From: Blastopirellula marina
Lineage (GTDB): Bacteria > Planctomycetota > Planctomycetia > Pirellulales > Pirellulaceae
Assembly: GCF_002967765.1 (NCBI RefSeq)
Contig: NZ_PUHY01000005.1
Coordinates: 620,001 to 684,000 of the forward strand
Direction of reading: 5' to 3'
DNA length: 64,000 nt
Part shown: piece after piece, positions 25,342 through 34,849 of the stretch
Numbering within the stretch: position 1 is the stretch's first letter
Layout: each line of letters starts with the position of its first letter
Program-made: the position numbers and the translations under genes
The notes under the pieces: model-generated
What the model saw: only the letters and a program-made list of their open reading frames with translations
What the model was told of the DNA's origin: nothing
The model's database searches: none

Positions 25342-26202
25342 GTGATCGATCTCCCGGATACTGCTTCAGCGGAGGTGGAAACCTCGCTAGATCTTGACGC
25401 TTACTGTGCCCGCATCGGCTACACTGGGCCGCGCGAAGCTACGCTCGAAACGCTGCATGGCTTGATGCAGGCTCATTCACAGACGATCCCGTTCGAGAAC
25501 CTGGATCCGCTGATGGGACGCCCGATTCGTCTGGATGTTCCCTCTTTGTTTGACAAGCTCGTGCAGCAGCGGCGTGGCGGGTATTGCTTCGAGCAGAACG
25601 GATTGTTTCTGGCCGTGCTGGAAACGATTGGCTTCGATGTCGTTCCACTCAGCGCGCGGGTTCGGATCGGCTGGCCCCGCGACATCGTCACGCCTCGCAC
25701 GCACATGTGTCTGCGAATCGAAATCGAAGGGCAATCGTATCTGGCGGACGTCGGTGTGGGAGGGTTGAGCTTAACTTCGGCCTTGATGCTTAAGCTCGAT
25801 CAGCACCAACCAACGCCCCACGAAACACGCCGCATCATCAAAGAGGGGGACGTGCATTACCACCAGGTTCAGTTTGGCAGCGAGTGGCAGGACGTCTACG
25901 AACTGACGCTCGAACCGATGCCCCTGATCGATCGCGAAGTCGGCAACTGGTACACCTCAACCCACCCCGAGTCCCGCTTCCGAAACGTCTTGATGGTGGC
26001 CCGCGCCGCCCCCGAAGGAAAACGCCTGACTATCATGAATGACGAATTCTCGATCCGAGCCGCTAGCGGAGAAGCAACCAAGACATCGATCGAATCGAAG
26101 CAGCAGCTATTGTCGATCTTGGACGAGCACTTCGGGGTGACGCTCGACCACGAAGTGCCGTTGAAAGTGCCTGGCATTGCTTGGTTGACGGATGGGGTTT
26201 AA
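25342..26202 (+). CDS. nat: Arylamine N-acetyltransferase (NAT)
   Basis: Cytoplasmic acetyl-CoA-dependent enzyme transferring acetyl to arylamines or hydrazines. The cysteine-protease-like triad is complete: Cys in RRGGYCFEQN, His in RTHMCLRI and Asp in LADVGVGG. N-terminal YCARIGYTGPREATLETLHG and the block IPFENLDPLMGRPI are also hallmark. The start is uncertain: GTG at 25342 or TTG at 25330. Its product may acetylate or make amide metabolites; the neighbours give no pathway. Confidence 0.92.
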   Translation: MIDLPDTASAEVETSLDLDAYCARIGYTGPREATLETLHGLMQAHSQTIPFENLDPLMGRPIRLDVPSLFDKLVQQRRGGYCFEQNGLFLAVLETIGFDVVPLSARVRIGWPRDIVTPRTHMCLRIEIEGQSYLADVGVGGLSLTSALMLKLDQHQPTPHETRRIIKEGDVHYHQVQFGSEWQDVYELTLEPMPLIDREVGNWYTSTHPESRFRNVLMVARAAPEGKRLTIMNDEFSIRAASGEATKTSIESKQQLLSILDEHFGVTLDHEVPLKVPGIAWLTDGV

Positions 26203-26238
26203 TACTCGGATTCTGAGTGTCGTCAGGGAGAAAAAGCA

Positions 26239-26886
26239 ATGTCAGCGCGGGATCACATTCTTCAGCGTCTGCCCGACCCAAACACGCTTGAACGCCGGCT
26301 TCAATCACTGGCCGTATTGACCGAGATTTTGTCTTGGGATCTCGGCGAGCCGAGGGTTTCGTTCGACGCAACGTGGCGGAAGAACGCACGGCAAGCGTTG
26401 ATCGATAACTATCAAGGGGATCGTGCGGTATTCGCTTTTACGGAGTCAGGAACGCTCGTGGAAGGATCGGTTCACGATTGTCCCCTAATTAGAGACAAGA
26501 ATCGATGCAAACTTCAGCGGATCAACACACCATCGATCTTGCGAAGTTATGTTGATGAGGGCCTTATCGAAAACAACAGGGTAACTTTTAACGCGTGGTA
26601 TTTGCATGCTGACTTGGAGTGGTCCTTCGGAGCCGAGTTGCCCACGCAAGGTGACGATACGGATGGTGCCGAACTCTTACTATTTTTGGTCGTTGGGGAT
26701 GCCGAGGGTTTCCAGACTTGGGCCGAGGAAAACTATGAGCAAGATTTCGATTTGAGTCCCATCAAGCAGATCTTCGACCATGTCCCGTTAACTAATCCGC
26801 TGGTTCGCCAATTGAACGTTGCCGTATCGCTGCGAGAAGTGGCGTCAACGATACGGAAGACGGGTTACCCGATAGCATCTGAGTGA
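26239..26886 (+). CDS. Unknown soluble protein
   Basis: 215 residues, ATG with GGAGAA about seven bases upstream. The N-terminal half is polar, the centre reads RVTFNAWYLHADLEWSFGAE and the C-terminal half is acidic and helical. No family recognised. Stands alone between the NAT gene and the ArsR pair. Confidence 0.6.
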   Translation: MSARDHILQRLPDPNTLERRLQSLAVLTEILSWDLGEPRVSFDATWRKNARQALIDNYQGDRAVFAFTESGTLVEGSVHDCPLIRDKNRCKLQRINTPSILRSYVDEGLIENNRVTFNAWYLHADLEWSFGAELPTQGDDTDGAELLLFLVVGDAEGFQTWAEENYEQDFDLSPIKQIFDHVPLTNPLVRQLNVAVSLREVASTIRKTGYPIASE

Positions 26887-26998
26887 GTCACGTAGACCAG
26901 ACGGTTCAAGTATTCGCAATGCTGGTGAGATACCTCCAGTCTCCAAAGCTTTGTAATTAAGCATTGTCTTAAATAAGTCTCCGCTTTATCATGCAGGC

Positions 26999-27313
26999 AT
27001 GAACAGTTTCACTGCCCTTGCCGATCCGACGCGTCGCCAGATTGTCGAGATGCTGGCCGAGCGGCCTCTTGCTGCGGGAGAGATTGCCAGGCGATTTACG
27101 ATGAGTGCTCCGGCGATTTCGCAGCATTTGAAGGTGCTGCGTGAGGCACGGCTGGTGCGGGCCGAAGTGGCGGCGCAGCAGCGAATCTATGAGCTTGATC
27201 CGGCTGGAATCGACGAGGTCGTGAAGTGGATTGCCAAGGTGCGGAAGTTCTGGGGAACCAAGCTTGACGCACTGGAAACGGAAATCAAAAGGGAGAAGCG
27301 GCGCCGTGAGTAG
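26999..27313 (+). CDS. ArsR-family transcriptional regulator
   Basis: Winged-helix regulator of 104 residues, the normal size. The helix-turn-helix is visible as IARRFTMSAPAISQHLKVLR followed by the wing around AAQQRIYELDP. It lacks the CxC metal-binding pair, so it is not a classical metal sensor. It overlaps the next gene by eight bases; this ArsR-SRPBCC pairing is a common bacterial arrangement in which the regulator controls the pair. Confidence 0.9.
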   Translation: MNSFTALADPTRRQIVEMLAERPLAAGEIARRFTMSAPAISQHLKVLREARLVRAEVAAQQRIYELDPAGIDEVVKWIAKVRKFWGTKLDALETEIKREKRRRE

Positions 27314-27806
27314 TTTGGGAGAGATTGTCCGCATCGACGCGGTTAAGTTCGTGCGATTCTTGCCTGCCAGCCCGGAATCGGTTTGGGCCTTTCTTACCGA
27401 AACGTCAAGAATTACCGCGTGGTACGGCGACGATGGCCGGATCGAACCGCGCGAAGGGGGCACCGTGTGGTTGATGGGGGGCCACATTCGTGGCGTGGTC
27501 ACGCAGTGGAAGCCGGGCCGCAAGCTGGCCTATACCTGGAACGTGTTTTCGCCTGGCGAAACCGAATCGAGCTTTCCCGAAAGCTACCTCACGTTCGAGA
27601 TTAAGCCCGACGGTCCTGTCACTCAATTGACGCTAACCCACATGCCGATCCCGCCGGAGTTCAGCGCCCAAACCAAAATGGGCTGGCACACCTATCTCGA
27701 CCTCGTAACGGCCATCGCCCAAGGCGACACGCCTCAGCCCCGTGCTACCTACATGAAGCAAAATGCGGAGCTATATGGGATCAATCTTAACGACCTTCCG
27801 CAGTAG
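27306..27806 (+). CDS. AHSA1/SRPBCC-domain protein
   Basis: START/Bet v1-like ligand-binding fold (AHSA1 type): residues FLPASPESVWAFLTET, TAWYGDDGR, the glycine-rich REGGTVWLMGGH and YTWNVFSPGETES match the family. GTG at 27306 overlaps the ArsR stop, so translation is coupled. The full-length protein has 166 residues. Ligand unknown. Confidence 0.85.
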   Translation: MSSLGEIVRIDAVKFVRFLPASPESVWAFLTETSRITAWYGDDGRIEPREGGTVWLMGGHIRGVVTQWKPGRKLAYTWNVFSPGETESSFPESYLTFEIKPDGPVTQLTLTHMPIPPEFSAQTKMGWHTYLDLVTAIAQGDTPQPRATYMKQNAELYGINLNDLPQ

Positions 27807-27853
27807 GTGTCGTTCGTCCGAAAGTAGCTTCGCCAGTTTGCGTGATCCTGATT

Positions 27854-30745
27854 TTACTCAATCGCGAACCACCCCATTCCCTTGGCTGGAACGGTCACCG
27901 GCAATTCGATCGTGAATTGTCGATCGAGTTCGTACGACTGTGCGGGTAGCTGCGCACTGGAAACGGTCGCCGTTTCGGTGAGTCCGGTGTAGTACAAGGG
28001 AACACGCAAGATCCGTTCGACCGGTTCGTCAAGCGGGTTAAAGACGACCAGCATTCCCTTTTGCGGCAGGGCTGGATTGACGTGCAGCAACCAATCAACA
28101 TCACGGCCATCGGCGCGGCGGCCGTGGATTACGTCCGACTCGAGGATGTCGCGATAGTGTTTGAACCAGTCGACCGACTGCTTCACGACTGCCTTCGTTT
28201 CGTCGGTATCGTACAGGCGCGGACCACGGTAGCACGCTTGCACGCCGCTGCCCAGGTTGCTGAGGATCATCGCTTGGTAGTGATCGAGATGCTCGTGCAG
28301 TGGTTCGACGGTTGCTGCGGGGCCGCCTCCGTGATACTGACTTAGTGGAACGAACATCCAGCCCATCGAAGGCGTCTTGTCCCAGGTTCCGTCATAGATG
28401 TTCTGCCGGGTGTGCAAGACCTGCATCTCGCGCGGGAGCGACCAGTTCACCTCGCGGTAACCCATTCCGCATTTGTTCGATCCCGACAAGAAGTAGTAAT
28501 CAGGCACGTTCAAGTAAATGCCTCGCTCGCGGCACCAATGGTAATAGTCGGAAATGATGCGCCATTGAACCCAACGAGAATCAGCTTTCCCTTTCTGAAG
28601 TGGCGGCCGCGGTGTCACGTCGACGTCGCCCGGGTACGAGCCGTCATGTTCCAGAAGATCGAAGCCTGTAAGCTCGTAGAATCGCCGCATCCGTTGGAAA
28701 TACGCCTGTCCCCATTCGCTGGTTAACGCTGGACATTGACCATGCGTGGGACGTTCGCCCGGCGGGGAGACAATCATGTCGCTTGCAGGCACGCCGCCAC
28801 GGCTCGATAGAAGCGAGTACGATCCAATTTCGATCCCTTTGGCGTGCGCATAGTCGGCGACTTCCTTCCACTTGGCCAGGTACGCAGGATCTTCATTGTC
28901 CATGTTGAAACCACTGCCGAACGAGAGAATCAGCATCTCGAAGCCAACTTCCGCCGCCTGATCGACGGCCCGTTTAGCGACCTCGGGATCCGAACTAAGC
29001 AGGTGGTGCATCAAAGGGTTCTCGGTCACCCAGGGAGCGATCGTGCGATACATTTTGCGAAGGGCCAGGCCGCGACGTTCGCGCTCGGTCGAGTCGTAAA
29101 CAAGCTCGAAGGCCCGGCAACTGGTGAACGTCGCTCCAGGAGCAATATCTTGCGAGGGGCCGTATGTTGGTTCAACGGTCAGCAAACAAGGCGTTTCCTT
29201 CAGGTAATTCACCTGGGTGGTGTACTGCGGATCGGGCTTCCAATGGACCACGTGTCGATTGGCCGAACCATGATTGAATGATTGAAACGCGAAGTCAGTT
29301 TCGACATGCAGCGAGTCTGGCGTCGATAGCGGATACCCTTCGCGGGCCTCGACCGGGTTGTCGTATTCGACGATGGCCAGCATCTCGCTGGTGAATCGAT
29401 CGACCGTGATTGGCTTATCGGTACCGTTATGGATCGTAATCCATTTGCTGATGACCGGAACGCCATCGTACAGTTCGTAATGGACCGAAACTTGGATTTC
29501 TCTCGTTGTTTGTCGGGCCGATTTCCATTGCTGCAATTTTGCGGCATCCGTCTGGCCGTAAACGTCGATCGACTCAAAGCGGCATCGCCCAAGCTCACCT
29601 GGGTGCCTCGCTTCGTCCGATGGGCCACCTTGGCGATCGGTCTTACCGATGCGAACCATCTTCGGCACCTGATCTGCGGGGACATCGACGGTGAAGAGCC
29701 GTTCGAAGACAGGCTGCTTCTCGTTGAGCTGGGCGGCGTACCACGTTAATCGGCCTGCTTCGATTACCACGCGAAGTCGGTAGTTGCTATCGACGCTGAG
29801 GCCCCCATCTTCGGCGGCGAATGAGTCAATCGTCTTTAGCGATTCGCGACCGTTGACACGCATCTCGAAGTGGCCATGCACACCACGGTCGCCGGTTCGT
29901 AGGCGAACTCCGACTGTTTGGCCGTCGTAGACGAGCGTCATGCCGGGGCCCCAACTGGTGCTGCGATCGGTTCCTGGCTGAATCTCGACTTCGATCAAAC
30001 CAGCGCCGTCAGGAAGTTGGCGATCAGCAAAGCAAAACGTGCTACTCAAGGCGTAAATCTGCCCTGGCTGTCCTTCGTTTTCAAAGCTAGTCCGCTCGTG
30101 CCTTGGCGAAGCGTGAATGGTCCACGCTTTGTCCATCGTCTTGAACGAATCGCTCCACAAGAGCGGCCGTGTGTCGTTGGGACTTGGCATCTGGCCACTT
30201 CCGTCGGGCAACGCGTAGTCCATTCGCAGCGCGACTCCTTTCGGTGGCCACGCAACGTTCGGTGCGTGACGACGAACCTGTTTCCAGGCGAAACGCTCGA
30301 CCGGTGCCCCAATTTCGAAACCGGTCAGCTGCATCGCCCCTGCGTCGGCGGTCATCCCGTCGAGCCACTCTGGCAACAAGTATGCGTAGTTCGGCTGCCC
30401 GTCGAGACCGCCGACGTTCAGCTTGCGACCGTCGATCGTCACGACGGCTTCCGGCTTGACGCCCCGCAAAAGCGACTGACCTGTCATCAAGTTTTCGAGC
30501 GCGACGGTCGCCCCGTTCGGAGCCGTGCGGAAGGTTCGGCGGACGAGGCCGTTATCAAGGACGAATTCGCGTGGATTGTGGGTTCGATAGATGCCTGCCT
30601 TGTACGGAGCGATATCGATCAGCCAATCGGTACGCTTGGTGGTCGTTTCAGACAGCGGCTCTAGCTCGGCAAGCTCAGTACCCCAGGCTACGGACGAAAG
30701 CAGCAAGAACAGAGGCAATGCTGAGAGCATTCGGTGATTGGTCAT
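27854..30745 (-). CDS. Large secreted GH36-like glycoside hydrolase
   Basis: 963 residues with a signal peptide (LSALPLFLLLSSVAWG). The N-terminal part resembles the beta-supersandwich of GH36 alpha-galactosidases. A LamG/DUF1080-like insertion follows (from about LLWSDSFKTMDKAW to VPKMVRIGKTD), which can bind carbohydrate. The C-terminal TIM barrel contains FEMLILSFGSGFNMDNED and the acidic block DLLEHDGSYPGD, typical of the catalytic region. A beta-sandwich ends the protein. Likely cuts plant or algal polysaccharide side chains outside the cytoplasm; the exact substrate is not readable. Confidence 0.7.
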   Translation of the reverse strand: MTNHRMLSALPLFLLLSSVAWGTELAELEPLSETTTKRTDWLIDIAPYKAGIYRTHNPREFVLDNGLVRRTFRTAPNGATVALENLMTGQSLLRGVKPEAVVTIDGRKLNVGGLDGQPNYAYLLPEWLDGMTADAGAMQLTGFEIGAPVERFAWKQVRRHAPNVAWPPKGVALRMDYALPDGSGQMPSPNDTRPLLWSDSFKTMDKAWTIHASPRHERTSFENEGQPGQIYALSSTFCFADRQLPDGAGLIEVEIQPGTDRSTSWGPGMTLVYDGQTVGVRLRTGDRGVHGHFEMRVNGRESLKTIDSFAAEDGGLSVDSNYRLRVVIEAGRLTWYAAQLNEKQPVFERLFTVDVPADQVPKMVRIGKTDRQGGPSDEARHPGELGRCRFESIDVYGQTDAAKLQQWKSARQTTREIQVSVHYELYDGVPVISKWITIHNGTDKPITVDRFTSEMLAIVEYDNPVEAREGYPLSTPDSLHVETDFAFQSFNHGSANRHVVHWKPDPQYTTQVNYLKETPCLLTVEPTYGPSQDIAPGATFTSCRAFELVYDSTERERRGLALRKMYRTIAPWVTENPLMHHLLSSDPEVAKRAVDQAAEVGFEMLILSFGSGFNMDNEDPAYLAKWKEVADYAHAKGIEIGSYSLLSSRGGVPASDMIVSPPGERPTHGQCPALTSEWGQAYFQRMRRFYELTGFDLLEHDGSYPGDVDVTPRPPLQKGKADSRWVQWRIISDYYHWCRERGIYLNVPDYYFLSGSNKCGMGYREVNWSLPREMQVLHTRQNIYDGTWDKTPSMGWMFVPLSQYHGGGPAATVEPLHEHLDHYQAMILSNLGSGVQACYRGPRLYDTDETKAVVKQSVDWFKHYRDILESDVIHGRRADGRDVDWLLHVNPALPQKGMLVVFNPLDEPVERILRVPLYYTGLTETATVSSAQLPAQSYELDRQFTIELPVTVPAKGMGWFAIE

Positions 30746-31111
30746 CGTTGTCTTCGGCAGGAGGGAGATTGGCGGGGCTACGGCTTATCTTAACAGAGAG
30801 ATGAGCTGAGCGTGATCCTGGATAGACTTTTCGTCGGTTCCAAGTCGGTCTGAGGTAATGATCAAGTCACCATTTCAGGTGGCCCAATTGGTGTGCCATG
30901 AATTGCAATCGTCGAACGTCCCGAGAATGATGAACGGGTCGCAAAGCAATCGGAAAGCGTGCGTCCAACGGATCGACGCTTAACCGAAGCCGCTAGTCGG
31001 CCGAACCAGAAAAATGGAGTTTGTAGGATAGGTGGCCCCATGGCACGAGAGCCAAAACAGTAAATGCGATTCAAAGTTGGCTTACGTCATACCTCAACGA
31101 CTGCCCCTTTG
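30746..31111. other. Intergenic stretch without a visible gene
   Basis: About 365 bases between two large minus-strand genes. No supported frame, strong hairpin or repeat was found; it should carry the promoter of the glycoside hydrolase gene near 30746-30800. Confidence 0.5.
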
Positions 31112-33823
31112 CTAATCGTCGTCGTCCTCAACATCTTCCGACACCGCCCAGGCTGGGTAGGGATCACGGCTGCCGTGCATTGCGCGCCACAGGATTTGGT
31201 TAAGGACATCTTCTGGCGCGCGGTCGATTTCGCGGAAGTTGAGTGTCGACGACACGATCGCATCTTGCTTAAGAATCGGATCGTCGATGGCTTTCGGATC
31301 AGGGTTCATTTGATCGAGTGGGACGAGCGCCTTTGCTGCATCATAAGGTGCCTTGTTGGGTGCGTCTTGGAAGCAATCGAACATTGGCGTCGCGCTGGCG
31401 TCAAACTGGTTCATCGGTGGTAGCCCGAGGATTTGTTCGATGGTGCGGATCACACTGGTCGTGTTGTACTGTGTACTGACAAGCTCGCCCCGCTTGGCGT
31501 ACGGGCTGGCACAGAAGGCGATCGTGCGATAACCGCTGACGTGGTCCCAGCCAGCTTGTGGGTCATCTTCAATTGCAAAGACAGCCATTTCGTTCCAGAA
31601 CTTGGAATGACTCAAGCCTTCGACAATGCGGCCGAACGCAAGGTCGTTGTCGGCCATGCAAGCGGCAGGGGTCGGACAACGGGGTGAAGTTCCGCTGGTG
31701 TGGTCGTTCGGTAGGCAGATGATCACCAACTGCGGGTACTCACCCTGCTTCTCGAACTCGGCCAGTTCATTCAGCACGAAGTCGGCCCGGTATTGATCAG
31801 GGACGGACATATTCCACCCGACGTACTTCGGCGGCGAGATCGGCCGAAGCGATTCGACACTGGGCCAACAGCCGAAGACGACATCCTCGGTCTTATTCTT
31901 CCAAGCGTTGTAGCAAGCCAGGAAGTTGGGCGTTCCCTTCTTCGACGCATCACGCCAGCGAACCTCAGGGCCCATAAACTCGCCGTAGTTGCGAACGGTG
32001 ATTCCCTTCTTCAAGGCGTTATCCCACAGAAAGCCAGACGGCGCGTACGCGAGCGCGTCGTCTTCATCGACACCCATCCCGTCGGGGTAGCTACGCGGGA
32101 AACCTGCGAAGCTCTTTTCCATGTAGTCGGTCGAGAATGCGGTCGTGCTCCATTGGTGACCATCCGCGCTGAGGATTCCACAGCAATAGGTGTTGTCGAG
32201 CAGGACAAAGTCATTGGCGAGCTTGTGGTGGTTCGGTGTCACCTGCGGACCAAAAATACAAAGCGAGGGATCACCGTTGCCCCGTCCGAGCGAACCGAGT
32301 ACCTGGTCGTAAGTGCGATTCTCTTTGATGATGTAGATGACATGCTTAATCAGGCTTGGCTCGCCGATGCGTTCCGGAATTGCACGCGGTGGTTGATTCT
32401 CGCGAGCCGGGAGTAAGGCGTCTGCAATTCGTGGAGCACGCATGTTCCGCGAGACACGCTCTGACAGGGAAGGCAACAGCTCATCCAGCGGAATGTCGAA
32501 CAGCGAGAGCGTTCCGAAGTAGTGATGCGTATTGAACCCCTTCGCGTCAGGCGTTGCACCACCGTTGTACGGCTTGGGTTCTTTGGCGAGTCCTTTGATG
32601 TTGGCGGTCACAATTCGCTTACGAGCGTCGTCGACCAAGATCGCGCCAGGGTACCAGCCGACCGGGATCATGCCGATCAACTTGGTATCTTCCGGCTCGT
32701 CTTCTTCCAGCTCGAAGACAGCAACGGCGTTCTGGGAGCCGTTTGCCACGTATAGCCGCTCGCCTTCGTCATCAAAAGCCGCGGCATTGGGCCCTGCCCC
32801 GAGTAAATCTGCCGGACTCGCTTTGGCCCACACGGTTTTCACCACGGTATCCGTGCGAGTATCAATGAGGCTCAGCGTATCGCTGCCCGCATTACAGCAG
32901 ACCAGAAGTGGATTCTCGGGAGAGGCCGCTAAACCACTGGCGTGCAGTCCCGTGAGAATCTCCTTCACGACTTCTCCGCTACCGAGATCGACGACACTGA
33001 CCGAGCCTTCACTGGCGATGTGCTTCACGGGATCGACACGGACGGTTGTTCCCCGGCCAGCAGGACCGGTGAGATCACCCTGTTTCGGGCGACGTCCACC
33101 CCAGTTGCTGACGTAAGCCTTGTTACCGATCAGCACGACATCAAACGGGGCGACCCCGACAGGGAACGTACGCAGTACCTTGCCGGTCTCGGTATCGATT
33201 TCGAGCAGTTGATTGGAAAGGTTGCCACAAACGTAAAGCCGCGATCCTTCTTGCGAGAGTGCCAGGCCGCTGGGGATTTCTGCCGCGCGACGCGGGGCGT
33301 TGGCGGCTGGCAACTTCCAGGCGAAAGCGGGGCTAACGGTATCATCCGCGGCGACGTCAAACACTTTGATCGAACCGTTGACATCGCTCATGTAGATGCG
33401 ATCGCCAGCCGGTGAGAACAGGAGCCCGGTATAGCTGAGTTGCCCTCTGGTATCGGTCGGTACGACCGCTTGTTTCGATTCTTCCTGCGAACGTTCTTCC
33501 GGCAAGACCCCCGGCAACTTGACGCGCTGTTTGATGTTGGCTTCCACAGGATCGACGACGATAAGCTCATTCGTTTTGCCTGAGGTCACCAGAATGCGGC
33601 CACTGGGGGAAAGGGCCAACGCCTGAGGTCGCATGCCTGGCAGGTCCAATTGCCGCCCGTAGGGGGTCAATACTTGATTGACCGGCGTCATCCCCTGCCC
33701 GTCCTGCTTTGGCCCGACGGTTTCGTCCGCGGCAAACTGTGCCGACGAAATTCTATAGGAGAAGCACGACGATGCGGCAACAAAAAGAACCAGAACCAGC
33801 CGAGCGAAAGACGAACCGCACAT
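31112..33823 (-). CDS. Secreted beta-propeller/phosphoesterase fusion
   Basis: 903 residues. A signal peptide (ARLVLVLFVAASSC) is followed by a seven-bladed propeller of YVTN-type repeats (for example LSPSGRILVTSGKTNELIVV and VADDTVSPAFAW). A phosphoesterase domain of the phospholipase C/acid phosphatase kind (PF04185-like) begins at HVIYIIKENRTYDQVLGSLG. Metal-binding motifs such as ADGHQWST and the later NDHTSGTSP are visible. The end is acidic (EDVEDDDD). Typical of planctomycetes; it may degrade exported phosphoesters or be surface-attached. The propeller-enzyme order is characteristic. Confidence 0.85.
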   Translation of the reverse strand: MCGSSFARLVLVLFVAASSCFSYRISSAQFAADETVGPKQDGQGMTPVNQVLTPYGRQLDLPGMRPQALALSPSGRILVTSGKTNELIVVDPVEANIKQRVKLPGVLPEERSQEESKQAVVPTDTRGQLSYTGLLFSPAGDRIYMSDVNGSIKVFDVAADDTVSPAFAWKLPAANAPRRAAEIPSGLALSQEGSRLYVCGNLSNQLLEIDTETGKVLRTFPVGVAPFDVVLIGNKAYVSNWGGRRPKQGDLTGPAGRGTTVRVDPVKHIASEGSVSVVDLGSGEVVKEILTGLHASGLAASPENPLLVCCNAGSDTLSLIDTRTDTVVKTVWAKASPADLLGAGPNAAAFDDEGERLYVANGSQNAVAVFELEEDEPEDTKLIGMIPVGWYPGAILVDDARKRIVTANIKGLAKEPKPYNGGATPDAKGFNTHHYFGTLSLFDIPLDELLPSLSERVSRNMRAPRIADALLPARENQPPRAIPERIGEPSLIKHVIYIIKENRTYDQVLGSLGRGNGDPSLCIFGPQVTPNHHKLANDFVLLDNTYCCGILSADGHQWSTTAFSTDYMEKSFAGFPRSYPDGMGVDEDDALAYAPSGFLWDNALKKGITVRNYGEFMGPEVRWRDASKKGTPNFLACYNAWKNKTEDVVFGCWPSVESLRPISPPKYVGWNMSVPDQYRADFVLNELAEFEKQGEYPQLVIICLPNDHTSGTSPRCPTPAACMADNDLAFGRIVEGLSHSKFWNEMAVFAIEDDPQAGWDHVSGYRTIAFCASPYAKRGELVSTQYNTTSVIRTIEQILGLPPMNQFDASATPMFDCFQDAPNKAPYDAAKALVPLDQMNPDPKAIDDPILKQDAIVSSTLNFREIDRAPEDVLNQILWRAMHGSRDPYPAWAVSEDVEDDDD

Positions 33824-34153
33824 ACGAAGCAGACTCCGAAGCCGAAAAGCGAATAGGCAAACCGAAACGGTCTGCTTTCTGTCGTGAGTCTAGTGCACGG
33901 TCCATGAGAAAGGAACCTACTTCACGTGGAATTCACATGGATTAGCGACTCAGATCTTTGCTTCAAGTATTCCTTCCAATACAAGCAGAAAGACATTCGC
34001 TTGCCAAATGAAACCTAGGTTGCCTACTTGGGCGGTGTCGGTCGCTCCTGCGATTGAGGCCAGATGTTCACGCCAGGGTTTTTCGATGGGCTTGCGTGTG
34101 GTAAACGCGAGGATCGGGGGAGTTAGCGATAACACCGGCGGGAAAAATCGAAA
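33824..34153. other. Intergenic stretch with a possible decayed repeat
   Basis: About 330 bases upstream of the phosphoesterase gene. Around 33995-34060 the sequence GGTGTCGGTCGCTCCTGCG followed by ATTGAGGCC resembles the core of the 104-bp dispersed repeat, but neither end can be seen, so it may be a degenerate fragment or coincidence. Confidence 0.3.
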
Positions 34154-34735
34154 TCAATCGATGACCGGGCGTATGGCAAGGATTGAATCGGTTTCTAGAT
34201 CCCAGCCAAACGGCAGGAGTCCATCTTTGTAAGCTTCGAGCACTGCTTCCAATATCGCGTAACGGCGTCCCATGAGGATGACGCGTGCGTACAGGATGGC
34301 CGTACCGTGCAAGATGGGACGTGAGATGATGTGCGAGTAAAGCTCTTCGGGATCGATCGTCGACTGGGTTGCGGCAAACTGTGTGGCAAACACGCGAAGC
34401 TTGTCGTTCTCCATCAACAGATTGCTCAGCCGGGTCGCTTCATCCGAGGCATGCTGAAAGTTGTCGTACATGTCGTGGTACGAGAAATTGAAGAACGACA
34501 GCTCGATGCTGCTGATTGTTCCTTCATCCAGTTCAACGCAAGCGGACGACTCATTGTGGATGTCGATGTCTTGCAGGTACTGCTCGTTGCTGACGATACG
34601 AATATGGACATCCTTCTTACCGGAACAGGCAACCCGCGTGGAATACGAAGTGTGATTGCTGAGAAATTGTTCCGATTGAAAGACGCGAAAAACTTCTGCG
34701 GATAGTTCGCTGAATGTGGTGTTTAAGTCCTGCAT
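34154..34735 (-). CDS. Unknown soluble protein
   Basis: 193 residues from the ATG at 34735 (MQDLNTTFSELSAEVF). A longer frame to 34813 is rejected because its first codons lie inside a perfect terminator hairpin (34799-34828). The protein is mixed alpha/beta and acidic, with IVSNEQYLQDIDIHNES and YARVILMGRRYAILEAVLEA; no family recognised. It lies upstream of the phosphoesterase gene on the same strand but 330 bases away. Confidence 0.55.
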   Translation of the reverse strand: MQDLNTTFSELSAEVFRVFQSEQFLSNHTSYSTRVACSGKKDVHIRIVSNEQYLQDIDIHNESSACVELDEGTISSIELSFFNFSYHDMYDNFQHASDEATRLSNLLMENDKLRVFATQFAATQSTIDPEELYSHIISRPILHGTAILYARVILMGRRYAILEAVLEAYKDGLLPFGWDLETDSILAIRPVID

Positions 34736-34798
34736 GAAATCCTGGGTGTCAAGACGAAGCGCGTCGAAAATTAGGGACTGGGTGATTCGCCAGGCGAA

Positions 34799-34828
34799 AG
34801 CTGGAACGAGCAATATTGCGTTCCAGCT
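34799..34828 (-). terminator. Hairpin terminator after the SGNH hydrolase
   Basis: AGCTGGAACG (34799-34808) pairs perfectly with CGTTCCAGCT (34819-34828), a 10-bp stem. It lies just past the stop (34850) of the SGNH hydrolase. The same stem core, AGCTGGAAC with GTTCCAGCT, recurs in the operon at 62530-62565. Confidence 0.6.
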
Positions 34829-34849
34829 TACTTGCCTGAAGTGAAGACG

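Noticed and set aside
29918-30664. 248-codon plus-strand frame within the GH36-like gene
   Set aside because: Antisense shadow of a long coherent secreted enzyme.
31793-32416. 207-codon plus-strand frame within the phosphoesterase gene
   Set aside because: Antisense shadow; no domain or ribosome site.
33995-34060. Fourth copy of the 104-bp repeat
   Set aside because: Only part of the core resembles the family and the ends are missing; kept as a low-confidence note.
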